A stretch of 60,563 nucleotides of DNA from a virus: IMG/VR virus record IMGVR_UViG_3300036828_000612, positions 1 to 60,563 of that record; one strand, 5' to 3'. Below the pieces are notes generated by a model. That model did not search any database. It was not told where the DNA came from and saw only the letters and a list, made by a program, of their open reading frames with translations. Below, in pieces: positions 22,502 through 30,912 of the stretch (positions are counted from its first letter, which is position 1; each line of letters starts with the position of its first letter). The position numbers and the translations under genes are program-made.

Positions 22502-23908
22502 TTATTTGCGCCAGTGAGCGGACCGAAGCGCCACAAGCTCGGCAACCCGGTCGGTGACCGTGCTGATGACCCCTGGCCAGTCACCGTCCCGTGTCTGCTT
22601 GAAGCAGCGCATAGATGGATACCACGGCGTAGTGTCCTGTCCGGCAAGCCAGAGCCAATACGTGCGGAACTTTGTCAGCAAGACGAATGTCGGCACCCCA
22701 ACAGTGCCGGCCATGTGCGCAACCGAGGTGTCGCAGGTAATCATCAGATCCAGACAGCCCATAGCGTGCGCGGTCTCGCGGAAGTCGGTAAATCGCGGAC
22801 CGAGATTGAGAATATCGAGACCCTGCAATGCCTCACGGTCACTGTCTCGAACGGTCTGCTGGAACCCATAGAACCGGACCGGATGCTTGCGCGCCAGAGC
22901 GACCAGCGGCGCTAGCAACGCGGCGGGGATCGTGCGATGCGCGTCATACTTGGACTCTGGGTTCCCGGCCCAGCACAACCCAATATTGTAGCGCCCGCTG
23001 TTCGGCTGCATCTGGTGCAGCCATTTCATGAACCCTTCCTCGTCGGGCCTGATGATGATGGTCGGTCGCGGCACGGTCTCAAGCGTCGTGTTGAAACAAT
23101 ACGCCAGACTCATGAGCCGCACCCAGTAGTCGGTGCGCGGCCACGATTCCGGGTCCTCGGTGCAGAATGTAACCCCGGTCATGCCATCGAGCAGCGGCGT
23201 GAGACCTGGGTGCACGACAGCATAAACGTGTGCCCCGCGGTCCACCATCATCGGCAGGTAGCGGGAAAACTGGATTGTATCGCCCGAACCCATCTCGGCA
23301 TGAACGAGGATTGTACGCCCCATAAGGGACTGATCGCCGATCCATTCCTCGCCGCCTGCTGCCGGGACCTCGTCCTTTTCTCGGTTCTCGAAATCGCGGA
23401 AGCCTTCCATGTAGTTCCCCAATACGAGATTGGCGAACCCCCGAGCATATTCTATGTTGCCATATGACGCGCTCGGCGCAAGCTTGAGCGAGCGTTCGAA
23501 ATCCTCAATGGCCTCGTGCCATTGTTCGACCTGCATTCGCAGAAGACCACGATTATAGAGCGCAGTCGCGTTATTCGGCGAAAGCCGCAGCAGGTCATCC
23601 AATGTTCGCAAAGCGTCGTGCGACCGCCCTGTCTCGCCGAGCGCGGTCGCCTTATTCAACGCTGTCGCAATCAGCTGTGTCAGACTGACGGCGCCAGCCC
23701 GATCATACCATCTGATTGCCTCGTCGTACTGCTTCAGAGAAGAATGGCATAACGCGACGCCGTGCACCGCGTCGTAATTGCCGTTCTCGGCAATCGCGAC
23801 GCCTTGATACACACGCGCTGCCTCGGCATAGTGGCCTGCCGAGAACAGCTTGTGCGCAAGCGACATTCCATCCGCTGGATTTAGATCCATGCGTTCCATG
23901 GGCGTCAC
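22502..23908 (-). CDS. TPR-glycosyltransferase (GT9-like)
   Basis: This is a 468-residue protein. Residues 14-165 hold about four TPR units (AGHYAEAARVYQGVAIAENG, and later NNATALYNRGLLRMQVEQWHE). Residues 200-440 resemble heptosyltransferase-type family 9 enzymes: NIGLCWAGNP, PVRFYGFQQ, then CDTSVAHMAGTVGVPTFVLL. Such TPR-GT9 fusions transfer sugars to proteins or surface glycans. Being within the tail-fibre cluster, it may glycosylate virion proteins or alter the host surface. Start is a GTG at 23908 or an ATG at 23899. Confidence 0.72.
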   Translation of the reverse strand: MTPMERMDLNPADGMSLAHKLFSAGHYAEAARVYQGVAIAENGNYDAVHGVALCHSSLKQYDEAIRWYDRAGAVSLTQLIATALNKATALGETGRSHDALRTLDDLLRLSPNNATALYNRGLLRMQVEQWHEAIEDFERSLKLAPSASYGNIEYARGFANLVLGNYMEGFRDFENREKDEVPAAGGEEWIGDQSLMGRTILVHAEMGSGDTIQFSRYLPMMVDRGAHVYAVVHPGLTPLLDGMTGVTFCTEDPESWPRTDYWVRLMSLAYCFNTTLETVPRPTIIIRPDEEGFMKWLHQMQPNSGRYNIGLCWAGNPESKYDAHRTIPAALLAPLVALARKHPVRFYGFQQTVRDSDREALQGLDILNLGPRFTDFRETAHAMGCLDLMITCDTSVAHMAGTVGVPTFVLLTKFRTYWLWLAGQDTTPWYPSMRCFKQTRDGDWPGVISTVTDRVAELVALRSAHWRK

Positions 23909-23914
23909 ACCGGG

Positions 23915-24403
23915 TTAGACTTCGCGATACACCAGGCCAGCAACCCATACCGTCAGGTTGGCAGGAGCCACCGGGAAATAGAGCTCCAGGCCGAGACCGA
24001 GGCCGGCAGGCATCACGCGGGTTTCCGCCGGCGTCGGAACATGCAGCCACCCGTTCAGCACGTTGAACGCGTCTTCCCAATAGAGCGCCTGCACCCCGGC
24101 GCCCTCAGCGGATGCATTGATACCGGCCGTGCCAATGGCGCCGGCCGTGCCGCCGACAATGTAGGATGCGTTCGGGTCGGATGGCTTCAGTTTGGCCGGG
24201 GTCGTGGTCACCAGTGTCGGAAAGATCGACGCCTTGGATGCCAGCTGGATACGCTGCTGGGCCGACGTGGCGTTCGCTGCCTGGCCCACCCAGAAACGCA
24301 TGAATTCCAGGTTGGGGTTGGGTGCCGCGCCGGGAGCAATATAAACCATCGTAGTGGCGCCTGCCACGCTGATGGATGAGGTGGAAATCGAAAACTCACG
24401 CAT
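23915..24403 (-). CDS. Virion structural protein
   Basis: This is a 162-residue, low-charge protein with a beta-rich C-terminus (LELYFPVAPANLTVWVAGLV). It is preceded by AGGAGATAACC and an ATG. The neighbours are tail-fibre genes. The function is unknown; the composition suits a particle component. Confidence 0.55.
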   Translation of the reverse strand: MREFSISTSSISVAGATTMVYIAPGAAPNPNLEFMRFWVGQAANATSAQQRIQLASKASIFPTLVTTTPAKLKPSDPNASYIVGGTAGAIGTAGINASAEGAGVQALYWEDAFNVLNGWLHVPTPAETRVMPAGLGLGLELYFPVAPANLTVWVAGLVYREV

Positions 24404-24427
24404 GGTTATCTCCTGTGTGGAACGCTC

Positions 24428-24745
24428 TCAGATGAAATGCCGGCGGTTACGGCTGAATGACTTCCAGCCGCTCTTTCCGAAGATGCGCACGAGCTTGCCG
24501 TCATAGGTGATCCGGCTCGCAAACTCTCCGGTATCAACGTCATTGCGAAGGACGTTGAATTCCATATGGACGTTGTATTCCGTCCCGAGACTGAAGACCG
24601 CGCCATCGCTGTCGGTGATGATCAGCGCGGGAGGTATTTCGACATAGGCATGGGTTTTGTTCTCACGCCGCCACAGCTCGCCACCGAGGCGGCCGATCAG
24701 CAGATGCGCGTCGTCAGAGCCGCGCGGGAAACGTGCTGTCCGCAT
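24428..24745 (-). CDS. Small hypothetical structural-region protein
   Basis: This is a 105-residue protein, charged and beta-rich (DAHLLIGRLGGELWRRENKT, ALIITDSDGAVFSLGTEY). The ATG at 24745 lies five bases after the stop of the Gly-rich fibre gene; the longer frame from 24922 overlaps that gene and was rejected. The function is unknown. Confidence 0.55.
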   Translation of the reverse strand: MRTARFPRGSDDAHLLIGRLGGELWRRENKTHAYVEIPPALIITDSDGAVFSLGTEYNVHMEFNVLRNDVDTGEFASRITYDGKLVRIFGKSGWKSFSRNRRHFI

Positions 24746-24750
24746 TGGAA

Positions 24751-26007
24751 CTACCACTCGATGGTGACAACGCCATTGCCACCGAATGTGCCGCTGACGG
24801 TCTGTGTTGTGAGTGTGTAAGGAGCTCCACCACCGACACCAGGTGCCCCGCCGACTTGGGCGGCATTGACAGCCGCGCGTCTTCCGCCTGCCCAGTAAGA
24901 AGAGCCCGATAAGCCGGGCCAATAATCGCCGTTGGCCACATTCGAGCCGTCAGAACCGTCGCCACCGCGCAGGTTGAGCTGTCCGCCAGATGCTCCGCCA
25001 CCGACGCCACCGTTTACACCGGAGGCACCAGCACCCTGGCCGCCGTTCCCAATCAATGCGCCGAACGAACTAGCGGTACCACTGGCTGCCGTAGACAGAG
25101 CTGCCGCACCGGCACCAGCAGTGCCGACCGTGATGGTCATCGATGTCCCTGGCGTTAGAGCGACGACGCCAAGTGCCGTGCCGCCACCACCGCCAGAGGC
25201 GCCAACGTGACTTGCTGGATTGCAGCCCGAGGACCCGCCGCCTGCACCGGTCACGGTGACTTTCGCCGACGTTACACCGTTCGGCACAACCCATGTGGTA
25301 CTCGATCCAAACGTCTGCAAATTGGAATAGCCGAACAAGCTGCCGACCCCGAGTTTTTCGGGAATGAATGGGGCGCCGGGAAACGGGTTTATGTTGCCCG
25401 CCAGAAGCGTAGCAGTGCCGTTCGCGATGGTTACCACCCACAAGCCAATCCAGCCGATGTCAGGCGCTGGCGTGGTCTGCGAGCCCGTCGTAGCTGCGAC
25501 ACCGGCCTTGACCTGCAAGCTGACCGTCTGCGTGCGTATCGTGTTCTGCGCGGCCCCGGTGTTGGCCGGCCCACCGAAGGGGATGGCTGGATTGGCGCTA
25601 TTGTAATATGGCAGCACGACAGGACTGCCATCCGTTTCGGCGAAGCTGGCTTCGATCAGGAAATTCTGCGATTGGCCGGCTGACGATGGCGCGGTGAACG
25701 GCCCAATGGTGGTCGTGGTTAGATTGGTGCCGATTTTCATAAGCGTGTCGGCGGTATCGAGCGGCAGGGAGCCGAAGCCCGCCGCGAGTGTATCTACGGT
25801 CGTATTGAATAGAATCGACCCAGGGCCGATGCTCACCGACATGGACGCCGGGCTTGTCGGAATGCATAGCAGTCCGTCCGCAACGGTGCTGGTGCCGAAC
25901 GCAGCGCGCAGAATGAACCCCACCGCAATCTCCAGATTGCGTTGCGGCTGCAAAAGATCGATGTCGAGCGGGATGGCGCCCGGATAAACAATGCGCTTGT
26001 CGGTTAT
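24751..26007 (-). CDS. Gly-rich tail fibre protein, possible AUA start
   Basis: This is a protein of up to 418 residues. Residues 1-210 are a beta-rich shaft, then WVVPNGVTSAKVTVTGAGGG begins a Gly-rich receptor-binding domain of about 190 residues ending in a GNGVVTIEW strand. A TTG start at 25953 is the first standard codon, but the frame is open upstream and has ITDKRIVYPGAIPLDIDLLQ beginning at an ATA (26007), with CCGGAG about nine bases ahead. I prefer this start, because the upstream residues look like coding sequence of the fibre. Confidence 0.65.
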   Translation of the reverse strand: MTDKRIVYPGAIPLDIDLLQPQRNLEIAVGFILRAAFGTSTVADGLLCIPTSPASMSVSIGPGSILFNTTVDTLAAGFGSLPLDTADTLMKIGTNLTTTTIGPFTAPSSAGQSQNFLIEASFAETDGSPVVLPYYNSANPAIPFGGPANTGAAQNTIRTQTVSLQVKAGVAATTGSQTTPAPDIGWIGLWVVTIANGTATLLAGNINPFPGAPFIPEKLGVGSLFGYSNLQTFGSSTTWVVPNGVTSAKVTVTGAGGGSSGCNPASHVGASGGGGGTALGVVALTPGTSMTITVGTAGAGAAALSTAASGTASSFGALIGNGGQGAGASGVNGGVGGGASGGQLNLRGGDGSDGSNVANGDYWPGLSGSSYWAGGRRAAVNAAQVGGAPGVGGGAPYTLTTQTVSGTFGGNGVVTIEW

Positions 26008-26038
26008 GACACGAGACTCCGGCTAATGGTGCGAACGC

Positions 26039-29000
26039 TTAGAACGGCTTGCTCGGCCAGACTGTGACGTCTTGGACCGTGATGCCATCAGGCCACGGAT
26101 CGCCCGCATTGATGATGTCGCCGCCCCACCAAGCGCCGCCAGTATTTACATACGTCGAGATTAGTAAATACATCGGTCCATTGATGGATGCTGGCGTCGG
26201 ACCGGAGACGACAAGATTCCTGTCAAAATACCATTCAAGTGTGCTGGCCGTCCAGTTAATCCCATACTTATGAAAACCGGTGCCTTCATCCGCAGTGGTG
26301 ACGTCCTGCGGATTAGCGGTATTATCCGGATGCGAAGTCATATGCATGTTGGTCGGATTAGAACTGGCAGTTTCAGTGATGTCGACTTCCTCTTTTGGCC
26401 AATTCGCCTCGTCACTAGCAAACAGCCAGATGGCCGACAAACACCCTTTATTGTGAATCAACTTCGCAGTCACTTCCCAGTAGCCGTAAGTATGCGTGAA
26501 AGCGTCGTGAGTGTTCAGCAACCCATTCAACCAGAATGCTCCGCCGGTTTTCGACGTGTCAGGTGCGGGCTTGACCTGCACCTGCACTGTATTGTTGGCG
26601 ACCACGTAAACGTTCATGTTGGGATTTGCGGCAATGTTGTTTACGGAGGCTGTGAAGCCGCCGCCACTGTCCGTTCCGCCGCCATCCGGTTGCCAGAAAT
26701 ACCCGAGATTCCATTTTGACCGATCGATCGTGTTTCCCGGGAAAGTAGCCCAGAAGATGGAGCCCGGTGGCTGCCCCGATGACACGGACGAGATCGAGCC
26801 AGTGATCATCACGATGCTCTCGCTCGGCACGCTAATACCCGACAGGTTCGGAATGGTGGTGATTGTCGGAGCGTTCCCGCCTGGCGCATTCTTGCCGTGC
26901 GTCCACTTAGTAATCGTGCCTTGTGGAGTGCCACCGGCCAGACCAATCGTAACCGTCTGGTTATTGTTGAGATCGTAATTCACCATATGGATGGCGAACG
27001 TCGTTGGCGTCGGCATGGTGGCCAGCACCTGAAGATTGGCGAGCGATGTGGACGACGTAACCTCGCCACCTGCCATATTCCTTGAGAAGTATCCGCCCCA
27101 ATACCCGGTTGGAATCATAATGGTATCGTCGTCGCCGTTGGCGGCATTTCCGGTCAAGCCATAGTAGTTGTCCTGGTATCCGTCCCAGTGCAGATAGCCG
27201 GCCCAGTTCACATCGCGCGTGTAGTTATCAACCGCCGCCAGCGCATCATACAACATGCCGACATAGGTTGCCTCTTCCGGCATCGGCACCTCGGGTCTTC
27301 CTTCCATATTGGCCTCGCCCAGAAGGATGGGCACACTGTCGGAAATGCCGTGATTGCGCATCTGGGTGCGAGCGCCAGGCAGACCAAATCCGCTCAGAGC
27401 AGAGCTATAATACTGATCGTGCGGCTCGCCTGTGTGGCTCGTATAGGAATGATAGCAAAGAAAGCCGAGCTTTGAACCGACAGTGCTTAGGAAAGTGTCC
27501 CCGTTGTTGTTCGTGCCCGGCCAGTAGGACGTGGTCGGGCCACCGACCTTGTAGGCTGCATTGTGCGCGTGAATGACATCGGCAACCGCGACGAACGTAT
27601 TGGCCGTTTGTTGTTCGGGTCTATTGCCGTCGGGTTCCTCGTCAACTTCAATCCACATGTTGGTCGGGTTTCGTCCGTGGTTGTTCTCCATATACTGGAC
27701 CAGGGCGAGAGCATCCGATGCATACTGCGCATCGGACCTGTCGACAGCCCCCGGACCAACCCCGGGGATCAAGAGATAGTCTGGCGTCATAAATGCCGGC
27801 TCGTTCGCAATCCAGTTTGACAGCGAGCCGCCATTCGCGATCATGTTGGCGGCGTCGTCATTGGCGTTGATCCGAATGGCGCGCCAGCCACCCGCCAGCG
27901 CCAGCGTGCCCTTGAGCGCTGGATGTCGGCCAAAGTCGGCACAGTTTTCCTGCCAGTTGAAACCGGCCGACAGGCCCCAGATGCTCTTCGGCACGATGCG
28001 CTGTGCGCCGCCGATGCCAGCGAGAACCGGGCTGGCGAGGTTGACCGACACGTTGCTTGCGCCGGTCGCCGTACCGGTAATGGTAAAGGGCGCCGACGTC
28101 AGCGGCGAACCGGTGGCACCTGCCTGCGTCGCAGTTATTGTGACGCTATAGTTGCCCGCCTGGTCGGTGCCCAGCGTTTGCAGCGTTGAGCCGGCAATCT
28201 GGAAATTCGCTGCGTTCGTGCCGCCCTTGGCGAGCGTGCCGGTGAAAGCGCTCGGGCCGCCGCCGCCACCAGGACCGCCAGTGGGCTTGCTGGTATAGAC
28301 GCTGACATCATACACATCCATGTAAGCTGGCAGACTGGCCGGGTTCGGATCGACGCCAATCGAAACGTCGCCATATGCGTTGGCGTTGACGTTCAGATAA
28401 CAGAACATCGGGTTGTTGTAGGTGCCATCTGTCGGCGTGGGGAAGGTCCCGAACACCACGTCATCGATGTAGATTCGGATAATGCTGGCCGTCCACTCGA
28501 TCCCGTACGCGTGCTTGACCGTCGCGTCGATCGAAGTTGTGTCAAAGACGTTCGTCAGCCAGTAACCGCCGGAGTTCCAACCGGAGACATTGCATATGAC
28601 ATGCTGAGTGTTGTCGCCGCGGGTGATGATGTCGACGTCGATTTCAGAGGACCACGGGGTCGCCGGGCCATTCTCAATATTCCATTGCGCGCCAAACCCT
28701 GGGATTCTGGGTACGGCGAGATTTGCCACCCAGTAACCATGAAGTTGCAGGTTCGTGAGCTGATCATTGATCAAGGTGCCGATGTAGTTGACGTTGCCGC
28801 CTGGCAGAGTGGACAGGTATCCGCGGATGTTGGATGGCATGTTCAGGATGCCAAGCTGCACGTGGCCGCCCGCTGCGCGGACCAGGTTCGGCACGAGGGA
28901 CTGCGGGTTGTTCGGGTTCGGCCAGAATCCCGAGCTATTGGCCGCCTCGCCGTTGGCCGATTCTGACGTGGTAATCCAACCCCACTTGTCGCCGGCCTGC

Positions 29001-30901
29001 TGGGTCTGATGCGTTGCCCATGGGATGGACGAGAAATCGTCGAAAAACGTCGTGCCCGATCCTGGGGGCGCCGTCCCGCCCGTCGTCTGCACCGAGATCG
29101 TCCCAACCGCGGTGCCGCTCGGGGCCCCGCCGGTCGGCACGAGGAAGGTGTTATTGGATAGCGAAATCCCAATCAGCGTCACCGTGCCGGCCACGGTTAC
29201 CGCGAACGGGTTTGACAGAGCCGCCACCGTGATGGTGTTTGCATCGCGTACGCCCACCACCATGGCAGCAATAGCCGACCCTACGGCGGGATGAGTGAAG
29301 CTAAAGGCGGTTGTCGATACCGTCGAGCCGGATGGCAGCGCGAGCCATGAACCCGTCTGGTTATCCTGGTATTGCAGCGTCGGTGCAACGGCATAGCCTA
29401 CTAACGTGCCGGACACTGGAAATGTCACTAGCGTGTTCTCCGCTGGAATAGTCGAGATCAGAATGAATTGCCCGGAAGTGGGCTTGCCTTGATAGATGCG
29501 GACGTAACGGACTGTCGCATAGGCGGGCAACGATGCCGGCGCGGGATCGAGCCCAATGACGTTGCCTAATGCGTAATTCCCCGCGGTCATCATGAACACG
29601 GTCATCGTACCGTTGAACGACCCATCGGTCGGGGTGGCCTGCTGCGCTACCAGAATGCCATCGATGTAGAACCGGATGATGCTGACGGTCCATTCGATCC
29701 CATACTCGTGTTGGATCCGAGGATCGAAGCCGCTAGCGGATGTTGTAGAATAGACGACGTTGCCGAACTGTCCTGTGCTGGCATTGAATCCCGAGAGCTT
29801 GAATTGCAGCGTCTGCACGCCGCTGGCATCGGTCCAGATGCCGACGTCGAGTTCCTCGGTCCACGGCACGCCTTTTGGACTTTGCAGAGCAATCTGGAAG
29901 CCGAAGCCGGGAATGCGCGGAACAGATACGGCAAATGCATAATAGGCACGGAACTGAATGCCGCCTGGCGCAAGCTGGGTCGTGAGCAGACTGCCAACCG
30001 TGGCACAGGCGACACCGCCATTGCCAGCCGTGATAAAGGCTTGCTCTGCCGGCGGGGTTGTCATGACACCGAGTTGCAACCCACCGGCACCGAGAAGATC
30101 GAGACTGGCAACGATCGTGTTGGGATTGAGCGGGTTGGCCCACCATGAATTCGTGCCGCTGGGCTGTCCAACGGTGTTGTCCGCGGCGCCGTAGGACCAC
30201 AGGTCACCGGTCTGCGACGTCTGATGCGTCAGCCACGTCGCCGACGTAAACTCGTCGTCGAATATGGTGACTTGTGCAACGTTGAATGCATTCGACGTTG
30301 CGACGACCGTTGGAGCGTTCGTGTCCTGCACGCTGACCGTCGCCGCGGAATTCAGCTGCATGGCGGGATGGATGAAACTGAAGCTGGTTGCTGTCACCGT
30401 TGCGCCGGATGGCAGTGGCAACCACGTACCGGCCGTGCCGTTGTCCTGGTATTGCAATGTCGGCGGCTGTGTGTAGCCGGTCAGCGTGCCCGAGATCGTA
30501 AATGTGGTGTTGACATGCTGCGACAGGATGGTCGCAATCGCAATTGACCGGGCCACAGTTGTGCCGCCGACCGGCGGCGCTGAAGCAGGCCCATTTCCTG
30601 CCGCGTCGAAGCCAAAGACATCGAACAGATATGCCGTTCCCGGCTGTAGCCCGGTGACGGTCTGCTGCATCAATGGGCTGAGATTCTGCGTGCGTGGATC
30701 GGCTCCAACCGGCGTCCATGTGCCGGCTGAGACGAAGATGAACCACGACCCAGTGCCGGTCTGAGCGTAGACCCGCTGATACCAGAACAAAAGCAACTGA
30801 GAGACCGGCGAAGCTGTATCCACAGTGCCATTTATCGCCACCTGATGGCCGGGACCGATCGTAAATACGTTGCCCTGTGGGTCGATAATCTGAAATGCCA
30901 T
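26039..30901 (-). CDS. Giant multi-domain glycan-targeting fibre
   Basis: This is a 1620-residue protein. It starts with an Fn3-like region. GH16/concanavalin-like domain 1 (about 205-470) has ELDVGI at the catalytic site, and domain 2 (about 600-840) has EIDVDI; both lack the last glutamate. Ig-like linkers follow. A TIM barrel of clan GH-A type (about 935-1385) has DEEPDG near 1084 and LLGEANME near 1195. Domain 3 (about 1390-1620) has EVDITE near 1504, the intact GH16 triad. It probably binds and cuts a host polysaccharide. The ATG at 30901 replaces a longer frame from 31048. Confidence 0.78.
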   Translation of the reverse strand: MAFQIIDPQGNVFTIGPGHQVAINGTVDTASPVSQLLLFWYQRVYAQTGTGSWFIFVSAGTWTPVGADPRTQNLSPLMQQTVTGLQPGTAYLFDVFGFDAAGNGPASAPPVGGTTVARSIAIATILSQHVNTTFTISGTLTGYTQPPTLQYQDNGTAGTWLPLPSGATVTATSFSFIHPAMQLNSAATVSVQDTNAPTVVATSNAFNVAQVTIFDDEFTSATWLTHQTSQTGDLWSYGAADNTVGQPSGTNSWWANPLNPNTIVASLDLLGAGGLQLGVMTTPPAEQAFITAGNGGVACATVGSLLTTQLAPGGIQFRAYYAFAVSVPRIPGFGFQIALQSPKGVPWTEELDVGIWTDASGVQTLQFKLSGFNASTGQFGNVVYSTTSASGFDPRIQHEYGIEWTVSIIRFYIDGILVAQQATPTDGSFNGTMTVFMMTAGNYALGNVIGLDPAPASLPAYATVRYVRIYQGKPTSGQFILISTIPAENTLVTFPVSGTLVGYAVAPTLQYQDNQTGSWLALPSGSTVSTTAFSFTHPAVGSAIAAMVVGVRDANTITVAALSNPFAVTVAGTVTLIGISLSNNTFLVPTGGAPSGTAVGTISVQTTGGTAPPGSGTTFFDDFSSIPWATHQTQQAGDKWGWITTSESANGEAANSSGFWPNPNNPQSLVPNLVRAAGGHVQLGILNMPSNIRGYLSTLPGGNVNYIGTLINDQLTNLQLHGYWVANLAVPRIPGFGAQWNIENGPATPWSSEIDVDIITRGDNTQHVICNVSGWNSGGYWLTNVFDTTSIDATVKHAYGIEWTASIIRIYIDDVVFGTFPTPTDGTYNNPMFCYLNVNANAYGDVSIGVDPNPASLPAYMDVYDVSVYTSKPTGGPGGGGGPSAFTGTLAKGGTNAANFQIAGSTLQTLGTDQAGNYSVTITATQAGATGSPLTSAPFTITGTATGASNVSVNLASPVLAGIGGAQRIVPKSIWGLSAGFNWQENCADFGRHPALKGTLALAGGWRAIRINANDDAANMIANGGSLSNWIANEPAFMTPDYLLIPGVGPGAVDRSDAQYASDALALVQYMENNHGRNPTNMWIEVDEEPDGNRPEQQTANTFVAVADVIHAHNAAYKVGGPTTSYWPGTNNNGDTFLSTVGSKLGFLCYHSYTSHTGEPHDQYYSSALSGFGLPGARTQMRNHGISDSVPILLGEANMEGRPEVPMPEEATYVGMLYDALAAVDNYTRDVNWAGYLHWDGYQDNYYGLTGNAANGDDDTIMIPTGYWGGYFSRNMAGGEVTSSTSLANLQVLATMPTPTTFAIHMVNYDLNNNQTVTIGLAGGTPQGTITKWTHGKNAPGGNAPTITTIPNLSGISVPSESIVMITGSISSVSSGQPPGSIFWATFPGNTIDRSKWNLGYFWQPDGGGTDSGGGFTASVNNIAANPNMNVYVVANNTVQVQVKPAPDTSKTGGAFWLNGLLNTHDAFTHTYGYWEVTAKLIHNKGCLSAIWLFASDEANWPKEEVDITETASSNPTNMHMTSHPDNTANPQDVTTADEGTGFHKYGINWTASTLEWYFDRNLVVSGPTPASINGPMYLLISTYVNTGGAWWGGDIINAGDPWPDGITVQDVTVWPSKPF

Positions 30902-30912
30902 GGCAGGGTTCG

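Noticed and set aside
26038-26039. Second fibre chaperone gene after the giant fibre
   Set aside because: The 31-base gap to the next gene holds only a stop and a ribosome-site-like CGGAG; nothing else is coding.
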